Assembly (NCBI RefSeq): GCF_901709675.1
Contig: NC_051106.1
Location: 2,550,001-2,614,000, forward strand
DNA: 64,000 bases
Reading direction: 5' to 3'
DNA from: Syngnathus acus
Taxonomy: Eukaryota; Chordata; Actinopteri; Syngnathiformes; Syngnathidae
How positions within the stretch are numbered: the stretch's first letter is position 1; every line of letters begins with the position of its first letter. A model generated the notes under the pieces. The model did no database searches, was not told the origin of the DNA, and saw only the letters and a program-made list of their open reading frames with translations. Below are positions 22,862-32,533 of the stretch, piece by piece. The position numbers were made by a program, and so were the translations under genes.

Positions 22862-23320
22862 AAAATATCTCATCCTTGAAAAATTTGCAACAGAGTTGCT
22901 CGTGTGCTCCCCCATAAAACCATATACCTCCTTAGACCTGGGGCTAGAGTTAGGGTTGGTGTTAGACCTAGGGTTGTTAGGTTAGAGCTAGGGGTTAGAG
23001 CTAGGGTTAGGGTAAGAGCTAGGGTTAGGGTTACGGTTAGGGTAAGAGCTAGGGTTAGGAATAGGGTAAGGGCTAGGGTTAGGAATAGGGTAAGAGCTAG
23101 GGTTAGGAATAGGGTTAGAGCTAGGGTTAGGAATAGGGTTAGAGCTAGGGTTAGGAATAGGGTAAGAGCTAGGTTAGGGTTAAGGTTAGAACTACGGTTA
23201 CGGTTAGGGTTAGGAATAGGGTAAGGGCTAGGGTTAGGAATAGGGTTAGAGGTAGCGTTAAGGTTAGAGCTAGGGTTAGGGTAAGAGGTAGGGTTAAGGT
23301 TAGAGCTAGGGCTAGGGTTA

Positions 23321-23386
23321 GGACTCTCACCCCAGCGACCTGAGTTCAAGTCTCAGTGGAAAAAAATGGCCAAAAAGAAAGGTGAG
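23321..23386 (+). pseudogene. tRNA 3' half fused to ATG exon copy 1
   Basis: GGACTCTCACCCCAGCGACC and the following T arm match the 3' half of the upstream tRNA units from the anticodon stem on. The half ends in GTGGA and an A-run, then ATGGCCAAAAAGAAAG (23366-23381) and GTGAGG. It joins telomere-like hexamers on both sides. It is a near-identical copy of the first exon of the gene model at 24791. Confidence 0.8.
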
Positions 23387-23736
23387 GGGTTAGGGTTAGG
23401 GCTAGGGTTAGGGTTAGGGCTAGGGTTAGGGTTAGGGTTACGGTTAGGGTTAGAGCTAGGGTTAGGGTTAGGGTTAGGATTAGGGTAAGAGCTAGGATTA
23501 GGATTAGAGCTAGGGTTACGGTTAGGATTAGGGTTACAGTTAGGGTTAGAGCTAGGGTAAGGGTTAGGGTTAGAGGGTTAGGGTTAGGGTTAGGGTTAGA
23601 ACTACGGTTACGGTTAGGGTTAGGAATAGGGTAAGGGCTAGGGTTAGGAATAGGGTAAGAGGTAGCGTTAAGGTTAGAGCTAGGGCTAGGGTTAGGGTAA
23701 GAGGTAGGGTTAAGGTTAGAGCTAGGGCTAGGGTTA

Positions 23737-23802
23737 GGACTCTCACCCCAGCGACCTGAGTTCAAGTCTCAGTGGAAAAAAATGGCCAAAAAGAAAGGTG
23801 AG
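23737..23802 (+). pseudogene. tRNA 3' half fused to ATG exon copy 2
   Basis: Same segment as at 23321: tRNA 3' half, A-run, then the 16-base exon at 23782-23797 followed by GTGAGG. Flanked by hexamer repeats on both sides. Confidence 0.8.
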
Positions 23803-23964
23803 GGGTTAGAGCTAGGGTTAGGATTACGGTTAGAGTAAGAGCTAGGGTTAGAGCTAGGGTTAGGGTTAGGGTTAGGGTTAAGGTTAGGAATAGGGTAAGG
23901 GTTAGAGCTAGGGCTAGGGTTAGGGTAAGAGGTAGGGTTAAGGTTAGAGCTAGGGCTAGGGTTA

Positions 23965-24025
23965 GGACTCTCACCCCAGCGACCTGAGTTCAAGTCTCAG
24001 TGGAAAAAAATGGCCGAAAGGTGAG
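23965..24025 (+). pseudogene. tRNA 3' half fused to ATG exon copy 3 (shortened)
   Basis: The tRNA half is as in the other copies, but the exon is shortened to ATGGCCGAAAG (24010-24020) before GTGAG. The five-base loss would shift the reading phase, so this copy could not replace exon 1 of the downstream gene model. Confidence 0.75.
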
Positions 24026-24746
24026 GGGTTAGAGCTAGGGTTAGGGTTAGGGTTAGAGCTAGGGTTAGGGTTAGGGCTAGGGTTAGGGTTAGAGCTAGGG
24101 TTAGGGTTAGAGCTAGGGTTAGGGTTAGGGTTAGGGTTAGGGTTAGAGCTAGGGTTAGGGTTAGGGTTAGAGCTAGGGTTAGGGTTACGGTTAGGGTTAG
24201 AGCTAGGGTTAGGGTTAGGGTTAGGGTTACGGTTAGGGTTAGAGCTAGGGTTAGGGTTAGGGTTAGGATTAGGGTAAGAGTTAGGGTTAGGGTAAGAGCT
24301 AGGATTAGGATTAGAGCTAGGGTTACGGTTAGGATTAGGGTTACAGTTAGGGTTAGAGCTAGGGTAAGAGCTAGGGTTAGGGTTAGAGCTAGGGTTAGGG
24401 TTAGGGTTAGGGTTAGAGCTAGGGTTAGGGTTAGGGTTACGGTTAGGGTTAGAGCTAGGGTTAGGGTTAGGATTAGGGTAAGAGTTAGGGTTAGGGTAAG
24501 AGCTAGGATTAGGATTAGAGCTAGGGTTACGGTTAGGATTAGGGTTACAGTTAGGGTTAGAGCTAGGGTAAGAGCTAGGGTTAGGGTTAGAGCTAGGGTT
24601 AGGGTTAGGAATAGGGTAAGAGGTAGGGTTAAGGTTAGAGCTAGGGCTAGGGTTAGGGTTAGGAATAAGGTAAGAGGTAGGGTTAAGGTTAGAGCTAGGG
24701 CTAGGGTTAGGGTAAGAGGTAGGGTTAATGTTAGGGCTAGGGTTAG

Positions 24747-24790
24747 TTCTCTCACCCCAGCGACCTGAGTTCAAGTCTCAGTGGAAAAAA
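24747..24790 (+). pseudogene. tRNA 3' half forming the 5' leader of the downstream gene model
   Basis: CTCTCACCCCAGCGACCTGA and the T arm, ending GTGG plus an A-run, stand directly before the ATG at 24791. It is the fourth and last tRNA-half segment, and the only one followed by unique intron-like sequence instead of hexamers. Confidence 0.75.
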
Positions 24791-26389
24791 ATGGCCAAAA
24801 AGAAAGGTGAGTTTGTAAAACTGCAGTTTAAGGTCAGTACTCGTTTTCAATATTGATTTTTTTTTATTTTAATTCCACCACTTTTAAATAGTCCATTACA
24901 TTTATATCTGCTCCTGTCTAGTATTTAATCCAAATTTGGTTCCAACAAGATTGGTTCTACAGGACATTATTGTAATAAATAACTCCTTATGAGCACAACT
25001 GTAGATAGTTTTTTTTTCTCTTTAGTTTGCTGTTAGAAACTGTACCCTTGATCAGTGTGTTTGCTGTCCTAATAAGATAAGTTTAACATATTTTTTTCTG
25101 TACTTAAAAATCATCATTTCAGATGGGCTGATGCCAGAAGTCATAGAAGTGACCTCTTGTACCTTCACATCTCGTGGCCCAAGTAATGAAAAGTCTGCCA
25201 AAAAGAGAGGTGAGTTTGGAGTAATCCTTTTCAATATATAACTTTATCACGGTTGCTTTTAAATTGTCCAATTGTTACTACTGTATCAGTATCTAATTAT
25301 CCTCACATATGCTGCTTACTAAGATTTAGATGACCCAAGCAAGATATATTAAACACCACGACTTTTTTTCTTAGACATGTAAGGTCTAAAGTTTAGACCT
25401 TTATTCAATCATAGTTGAATTTTGTGATAAAATGAAAATTAACCCATCCTTTCTCATGTGAGTTACTGGTCATTGCTAAACTTGATTATATGTGAGATGT
25501 TTGTTTACATCTATTTTTAAATAGGGGTAATGTACATGACACATCTACCTCAAAAGAGAGAAAAAAAAATTCACTAGATTAACCTATTAGTGAATATGCA
25601 AATTCATACATTGACACACCAAGGCAGATACTATTCTTATACAGCTTGCATTTGATTTTTTTACACACTATATATTTCCAAATTTATTTATATCATCTTT
25701 GTTTGTCTATGTGTAGCACGTTATCAAAGCAAATTCCCCATACATGTAAAACACTGTCTGAAAAAAGTTTTTTTCTGATTTTTATTTTTTATTTTCCCTG
25801 ATTTTGCAACAACTTGTATCTGTTCTTAATGGTTTTGTCAGAGAAATGGTGCATCCCAATGTGCTGCCTGTGCAACCTCTGTAGGGGCCAGGAATTGCTT
25901 CATCTACCAGCAGTGACACTCTGGTCAAATGCAAAACTGCTTAAAAGTAGTCACGAAAATGAGAGACCTCTTTCCCCCACCTCCAAAACTGGGGCCATTC
26001 TAATATTGCCCTTTTGTGCATCTATTTTTAATTTTGTTAATATAAAAACAGCTGACACTGAAGACCACCTAGCAACTTAAATGACCGGATTAATATCCCA
26101 GATAATAACTGATTTACTTATGTCTATTGTGGGCTCATCACCGTTGACAAAGATAGTTGACTTTTTAAAATATCTCATTTAAATTATTTTGTCGGACTAT
26201 TGTACATAAAGTGAATGTATTCTTTATGCAGTCTTGTTCTAATTAAGTTGTCAACTAAAAAGTGCTCTTCTTATGCCCTTAGGTAAAGAAAAAGTTGTGA
26301 AAAGAAGCTGGACCCCAGAGGAATGTGCTGCAGTAAATAAACATTTAAGGAAGTATATATTGAATAACCACCATGAGGAGAAAATATGA
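24791..26389 (+). CDS. Predicted three-exon gene, small basic protein with WTPEE motif (possibly a gene remnant)
   Basis: Exons 24791-24806, 25123-25209 and 26283-26389 join in one frame. Exon 1 (MAKKK) ends in phase 1 at GTGAGT; exon 2 is 87 bases behind a TTTC-AG acceptor and again ends GTGAGT; exon 3 follows CCCTTAG and ends in TGA at 26387-26389. The lengths sum to 210 bases, 69 residues. The start has a strong context (AAAATGG). The product is lysine-rich: exon 2 encodes an acidic start and TSCTFTSRGPSNEKSAKKR, and exon 3 encodes KRSWTPEECAAVNKHLRKYI, like the start of a small Trp-Thr-x-Glu-Glu helical domain. I recall similar motifs at the C-terminus of uncharacterised multi-copy fish proteins, where the domain is longer, so this may be a truncated copy. 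An alternative exon may start at 25842. Function unknown. Confidence 0.45.
25842..26080 (+). other. Possible alternative exon of the 24791 gene model
   Basis: The acceptor TTTTGTCAG at 25833-25841 is followed by a frame that continues phase 1 from the previous exon. It begins EKWCIPMCCLCNLCRG, cysteine-rich, and goes on with LLHLPAVTLWSNAKLL. It stays open to a stop near 26080, but I find no convincing donor within it. It could be a terminal exon, a decayed exon or chance. Confidence 0.25.
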
Positions 26390-26607
26390 GTGAAAGAGCT
26401 TCCCTTAACAGAGGTAGAAACACATGGCTGGTCCTGTTTCACCATTTGTTCACTATTTGTCATGTGTGTATAGGTGGACCTCTTAAGGTTGAAATATTAA
26501 AAGCGAGCCCCATAACTGACTAAAAATCTCATGTGTGTAAAGGTGGACCCCGCAAAGCCTGAAGGTTAGAAACAGGCCCCACATGTGACTGAAAAACTGA
26601 CATGTAA

Positions 26608-26613
26608 AATAAA
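26608..26613 (+). terminator. Poly(A) signal AATAAA behind the gene model
   Basis: AATAAA occurs about 220 bases after the predicted stop codon, followed by a GT-rich part (GTTTTGAATTGTGTTTATTG), as expected downstream of a cleavage site. It fits the end of the transcript of the model starting at 24791. Confidence 0.5.
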
Positions 26614-26766
26614 GTTTTGAATTGTGTTTATTGAAAGTGATTTTTAGGAACAAGATTTCTTTTTGGGACTTGCCTGATTTTTTTCATAGTTCTTGGACCA
26701 CTAGAAAGGGTGGACCCCACAACTCAGTAAAGTACTTTGGGTCCTGCAGAGGGAGGTTAACAAGGA

Positions 26767-26848
26767 TGTGTTTGTGTGTGTGTGTGTGTGCGTGTGTGTG
26801 CGTGAAGTGAGAAAAAAATATAAAAATGTATATATATATATATATATG
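26767..26848 (+). repeat. (TG)n and (TA)n microsatellites
   Basis: A TG-rich run at 26767-26804 and, after an A-rich gap, a TA run at 26828-26848. Confidence 0.93.
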
Positions 26849-26859
26849 TTCATCCTCTG

Positions 26860-27085
26860 TGGTTCCAATTCTACCTGCAGCTGCTCCGCCTGGTGATCAT
26901 CTTGAGGAAACGTCTGTAGAAGTAGACATGACCCTGCCAGCGCCGATGTTTTAAAAGGAGAGAGGTGAGGACCTTGCTCCGAGTCCTGTGGGACCAGTTC
27001 TCTGACCTGAAGACCATTTGGCCTCGGACATGAACCTCAAAGACAGCGGGAGGGCCCCCGCTTGTGGGAGGTGGCAACAACAGAC
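26860..27085. other. GC-richer unexplained stretch
   Basis: This stands out from its AT-rich surroundings and is fully open on the minus strand for 69 codons (26871-27080). The plus strand has a CTGCAG acceptor-like site at about 26875 and a GAGAGAGGTGAGG donor-like site near 26960. It may be an exon, part of a transposable element or a processed copy. No family recognised. Confidence 0.3.
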
Positions 27086-29012
27086 AATATTAATTTCTGT
27101 TTCTCGAGTCTAGTGGTTAACTATTCATCAATATGGTCCATTGAAATGTGCACTTCATTGGGATGGAACTACCATTAGCTGGTTCATAACTCAAATTTGT
27201 TACCTTTTGATTGATGCCCATTGAGGAATTAATTTCAAGCTGCTTATTTTTGTGTTTGCAGTTTACAGTGGTGTCCAGCTGCAGTCATACTGACATTGCT
27301 TTTTTTTTTTTTTGTCTTTCAACAATTAGAGCACATTTTCCAATTCTGTACCCAATATCAATTAAATAGTGTAGCTAACTAGGTGCATATAAAAAATTAT
27401 ATATTTATGAATGATATGTTTATGATAAAGTGACCTTGTGAAAAGTTTGTACCTTATTTTAGCAACACTACGACAAATGACAATTTTGTATGGCTATGGT
27501 ATATTGTATAATATTATGACCCTAGTAGGGAAGCTGAAACAAAGAAACCTAGAAATAGTTCTGATTACAATGTGATGCACTTTTGCACCCCAGTAAACCA
27601 TAAAACATTTACCAAATGCATATGTTATAATATTTCTTTGACCGCATCAATCAAAACTGAGCACTCTTATCTCACTAAATTGTACGGATGTACCTAATGT
27701 TTTGTCCGGTGTCCTTAATCCCTGTCTCCAAATCAGCAATTTAAATGATTTCATGTATGGCCAACTTCTCAGATAATTGCAGCTATTTATTTAATGGGTC
27801 AAGCTCAAAGCAGTTGAGCTTGGTTGAACAGTCACATTTTACTGCGGTCATATTCAAGCTGCTCTGTATTTTCCTGGCATGGAGTCCACGTGACAAATGA
27901 TCCAATTACACAAATTTGGCTGCTAATTCTTCAATTGTTCTTGTTCCAAATGGCAACGCAGCGGACATGTTTCGAAGTAGCGCAGTCTCCTGACAGACAG
28001 GCAGTTATCGCCTCGTCACTGATCTGTTTAGTCTGTGCACATAAGTCAATTCTTCTAACTCACCAAATTTCATGGCCCAATTTGTTAACCCAAATTCCGC
28101 ATATTAGTAATTACATCATGTTTGAGGGGCTGCGTTGGTAACCGCAGCAGTGTGGAAGTTTGCTTTGAAGCCTCTTAACGACTTTTCCAATCCTTCCTCA
28201 CAGGCTGGCAAAGAAGAGAGTACAGTAAGTCAGTCAGTCCCACAACCCACAGATTTAGGACAAGGTCCACAACCTTCAAGTTTCCACCATCCTTGTTTGT
28301 ACTTCTGTAACTTCACTCCTGCTCGCGAGTTTGCCTCATGACGTGCACAGGTCAGAAAGGAAATCGCAATCCCAGCTGACGACACGGATACAACAAATGA
28401 ACTCTGATCCGTGCAAAGGGAAAATGGATCACTCAGTAAGTCTTCCACTGCAAGTGAAAGGCCGATTCCACCGCCACCCGCCGCCTCAACCCCCCCAAGG
28501 GACGATAACGGTTAGCTCTGCATGGTGAGAAAACAGCTGTCTGCTATCCTGTGCGTATGGATCATGTGAAGCAAAGCAATCATTTGCCGTAATTTGGGGC
28601 AATTATTGACTCCAGCATAGTGTGTTTGCATGTTTTTGTGTCCCACATAGCAACTTTGAAAACTTTAGTGCCTTCTTAATAAAAAGCCAGAGTTCAGTAG
28701 TGATTTATGACTATTTAGACAAGTGGTTAACAGAGGGATGTAGGATTGTGGAAATACTGCATTCATACAGAATACACAAAGAACGTCATAAGGACACTTA
28801 ATCTGTTGGCAAGGAACAAATATTCCCGCTAGAATTTAGGTATAGGTTCCTCATTGTGTTTTGGAAGACAGGTAATTGGCTTCATGCTGGGAGAAGATGT
28901 CACAGGCTGCCGAGACGAATGACCTCTTCGCTAACCTTCATCACTCAATAGCGTTGTGTAGCTTTTGTCATCCCAGAGGTGGACACGCCAGGAGATGACC
29001 AAGAGTCAGACA
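27086..29012. other. Non-coding stretch, no gene recognised
   Basis: AT-rich non-coding DNA with a T-run at 27300-27314. Short frames at 27824-28528 have no recognisable domains. Confidence 0.55.
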
Positions 29013-29372
29013 CAAGTTTTTCACTCCGGTATTTTCCTCAGGATAATATAAAACTGCCTCTATGGTCATTTTTTTTCTTCTGAACTGTAAATGTAAAATT
29101 TTCTGAAACAATTCTATCCCAATTTTTTGAATTGCTAGAGAAGGATTTTTTAAAATACAAATATCCGCTATATAAATGCGCCGTTTCTCATACCAAGTTT
29201 TTCACCATTGTATTTTCCTCAGGATAATATAAAACTGCCTCTATGGTCATTTTTTTCTTCTGAACTGTAAATAAAAATTTCTGAAAAAATTCTATCCCAA
29301 TTTTCTGAATTACCAGGGGAGGATTTTATTAAAAAACAAATATCTGCTATATAAATGTGCCGTTTTGAATAC
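29013..29372. repeat. Tandem duplication, 181-bp period
   Basis: Two adjacent copies (29013-29193 and 29194-29372), each starting CAAGTTTTTCAC and sharing TCCTCAGGATAATATAAAAC and TCTATCCCAATTTT. Small gaps and about 10 per cent differences show that it is not very recent. Non-coding. Confidence 0.93.
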
Positions 29373-31740
29373 CAACATCCATGCAGGTCTGGTGGCCATT
29401 TTGTATTTTCAATGCACTGAGAGAACACCTGTTTGCTTAAAATGATCATCATTCATCCCATGAAATGTTGATGCTGTGTAAAAAGAGCAGTGTAATATCG
29501 TCAGGTTTTAGCGGCGCAATCCAAGAGGTGACTCGCATGAGGTGGCAAGCAAGCACCTTCTGACTCCTATTTGTTCTTTCACAAATTATTTTTGGCCCTT
29601 AGTTGACAAAGATAAATGGAGGGATTAATATATATTGGACTAATCTGTCAGTTTGCAATTGGCAGAGTAAAGAGCGTGTATAGTATTTCCCTCAGGTAAC
29701 CAAATGCAGGCCTACTGGATTAGGAGCCATTTGCAGGAAGGCTTAGCCATGATCCAAAGCCATTAGCAGAACATGGAACGAGCAGAATGTGGAAAAGTAT
29801 AACGAGGGAAGCAAGGAGAGGTTTTTTAATTGCTTCCCTGCCATTTTAATTCAAAGATCTGACTTTAAATATGTTTATGCTCTCCCTTGAATACATGTTT
29901 GCTTTTAATTGAAATCCAGAAGTGTATATCCCGAAAGGAATCAATCAATTAATCATAATTCTTTATTTTGCATTTTGGATCGTGCATGTTTGGATTTAGT
30001 GTATGTAGCCTATTTTTAAAAATAACTTGTCTTAAATTAGTTTAGCTGGAGTGATTAAACCTATATGTATGTTCTTTGGGAAGGGTGACAAAAGGAACTT
30101 TTACAATATAGCATCACCATATGTAGTTTAATCATGTGAAAAACAATCACACAGTAAATCACATTCAGTCAGTGTAAAACAAATTCCTGAAACAGAGAGA
30201 GATATATACAAATAAAAGAGAAAAAAAAGAGATACAAATAGGTGGGAACAAGCAATTGGTACTGTATTGCTTGCAGTCTGTTACCTCACCACTAGATGAC
30301 ACTAAAACCCCGGTCTCGGCCCTGTTGGAATATCAATATTCTTTGGTGTAAAAAAAAAGAAAATTGTAACATTATTGTGCCCCGTAACCTGTACATCTAA
30401 CAGTTAACAAGGAAAATGTGGTCGCACGTCATAATTTAAAGTGCCTCTTATTAAAACCTAATAAAGTTCAGAGATTCCAACTTTCCCAGTTTCCTGAGTC
30501 AAGTGAATTAACCCTGATCATCTGCCATACAATCCCAAAACCACATGGAGGCGCCACAGAATAAGCTGAACTGAAGCCTCTCACTCTCCACCAGGAGCAT
30601 CTGAATAACAGTCTTCTGTGACATCATCTGAAGGTTTGAAAGGAGCAGGACATCCTGATGATGATATGAGCTTCTCCATTTTCCACCTGACCTTTCAGTC
30701 TAATCACAGCCACTGTAAAAGAAGAGATATAAAACACCAGGCAGCTGGTGATAAAGTGCCCTGAAAAGAAGCAGGTGGTGCTTGTGTATAACGTCACCCC
30801 CTCCTCCCCTTCATATCTTATGGCCCCTTTATTGCCCCTACATATCCCCTTCATATCTACCTGCTTCCCAGCCACAGTCAGGTAACACCACCTGTCGGAA
30901 CAACCATAATACAATAAGAGGGCGGGGATGTTGCGATAGCAGCTTCTGGAAACTCTGTAATGAACTTGTCCCTTATGGTTTGATGTTGAATTAAACAAAT
31001 TGGAATAAGGTGTTGCTCGCCTAAAATATGACTCTTATGGTCTTTAATGGTCACGCGACCTCATGGGAACATGACACGATTTAACTTGTGGTACATTTCT
31101 AAAATACAATTCACTTGTATTTAACTTTGGAATAAAATTGTATTTAATCTTTTAATCTGTTTGTTTTAAAACATTTAGGGAGAACTTTTATTCGCAATAC
31201 TGTATATTTTAATTGAGTCATGGAAGTACGGTTTATACAATAGTAAATATACTTCCTCTTTTTTTTTTATTGTCTTTCACTGGTAGCGTAGCGATTCACA
31301 CTGTGCCTTCCGTTCCTTGCAACGTATGACTACGTCAAAGTGATGGGAGGAACTTCATTTAGTCAGCCATGGCCTTGTCACATGAAAAAATAAACGTAGT
31401 TTGCTGCTTTCCTGTTGCATCCAGACAAGTACAACCCTTTTTAGGTAAGCGTCAATTACTCTTGGGTTTTTGCTAATCGTGAACTTGATGGATGTCTCCT
31501 TTGAATAACGGTGGTTCATTGTACACAATAAGATGGTAAAAGGTTCATCATGGTAATTGGCAAAATCCAAAATATCTTATGTGAAAGATTCACTTTTTGA
31601 GTAAACTCCCAAAAAATATTTTATTGTAAAATCATTTTTGGTTCATTTAAAAATTGCAGGTTAGCGCCTTACGTTTCCACTAAACTAAATATAATGTTTT
31701 TTTGTTTTTTTTTAAATCTGCAGAAAGCTTTTATTCTCCT
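29373..31740. other. Non-coding stretch, no gene recognised
   Basis: Ordinary AT-rich DNA. A CCACTAGATGACA at about 30289 resembles a CTCF core with one change. No supported exon; the minus-strand frame of 124 codons at 30624-30998 has no recognisable domain. Confidence 0.5.
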
Positions 31741-31754
31741 CCGCTGGAGGGCAG
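31741..31754 (+). promoter_or_regulatory. CTCF-like site
   Basis: CCGCTGGAGGGCAG differs from the CTCF core consensus CCGCGNGGNGGCAG at two positions. It lies about 350 bases before a possible first exon. Single-site matches are common by chance. Confidence 0.3.
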
Positions 31755-32094
31755 TGTTGTTTACTTCAACACATCCGCTGTCGTGTTGGCCTACTGTGCA
31801 GAGCTGCAAGATATATTTGGTATTTCTTCAGCATTAAGTGGTATTATTAACACCAAACACCTCAGCAATAAGTATGAAAACACAAGGCGGTTGCTTTAAG
31901 CAAATATCTCTCTCTTGTCCATTTTGGTCGTGGAGGGTGTCGCAGCTGGAGTGGTAAACAATCATGGCTCACTTGCTGGGACTTGGTTGGTTTAGCAGTT
32001 ATACAAACAAGGAAGGATGATTATTTTTTTTCCCCCCACTATGATTTACTAACATGCCGCTGAGATCAGCAGCTAGCTGGTCTGTCTGAGGGCC

Positions 32095-32164
32095 ATGCTT
32101 TTCAGCACACTTTGCAGTAAGTCTGAGGAGCTGTGCAAACAGACTTTTTATGACAGAGAACAAG
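32095..32164 (+). CDS. Possible first coding exon (MLFSTLCSKSEELCKQ...)
   Basis: An ATG with G at -3 (GGGCCATG) opens a frame of 23 codons plus one base that ends at a strong donor, CAAG/GTGAGT (GT at 32165). The encoded start is a hydrophobic-cysteine part followed by KSEELCKQTFYDREQ. The upstream 300 bases are less AT-rich than the surroundings and contain the CTCF-like site and a short upstream frame at 31964. No later exon could be joined within the window, so this may be the start of a gene with long introns, or chance. Confidence 0.25.
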
Positions 32165-32454
32165 GTGAGTGGCTTCACACTCTACAAGGCAGACAACACA
32201 TCAAACAAACACTAAATGCACTGAGTACATTCGCAGCATACCATCTAACTTGGTGTTATCAGAGTCAACATTGGTAAAATATTACATGCATGTATGTATA
32301 TATGTATGTATGGGAATGGTGGGAAGTAAGGAAGAAAATAATTCTTTGTTACTGCCCTGTAAGTAGATTTTTACTTTAGGACTTTTGGACGACTTCCCTA
32401 AATTTGGAAACAGATACAGTATCTATGGTTTCGATTCCCGTGTCAAAATAGGTT

Positions 32455-32533
32455 ATTCATATATATATATACGTATATATATATAAATAGATATATATAT
32501 ATTATTTTTTATTTTATTTATTTATTTATTTAC
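32455..32533. repeat. AT-rich simple repeat
   Basis: (AT)n with single C and G interruptions, followed by a (TTTA)n run. No coding content. Confidence 0.9.

Larger units (their letters stand above)
22940..24746 (+). repeat. Interstitial telomere-like hexamer tract, four blocks
   Basis: About 1.6 kb of TTAGGG and variants (TTAGAG, CTAGGG, TTAGGA, ATAGGG, TAAGAG, TTACGG) run G-rich on the plus strand and mostly stay in six-base register. Four blocks (about 22940-23320, 23387-23736, 23803-23964, 24026-24746) are each closed by the same TTAAGGTTAGAGCTAGGG-type end and a tRNA-half plus ATG-exon segment, so the tract is a higher-order tandem repeat, apart from simple slippage. The many variant hexamers argue for an old internal tract, a subtelomeric region or a former chromosome end. 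Long open frames here (to 267 codons, Asn-Pro or Leu-Thr repeats) are side effects of a six-base period. Confidence 0.93.

Noticed and set aside
22870-24774. Open frames up to 267 codons with Asn-Pro, Leu-Thr or Val-Arg repeats
   Set aside because: They run through telomere-like hexamers on both strands. A six-base period keeps frames open without coding meaning.
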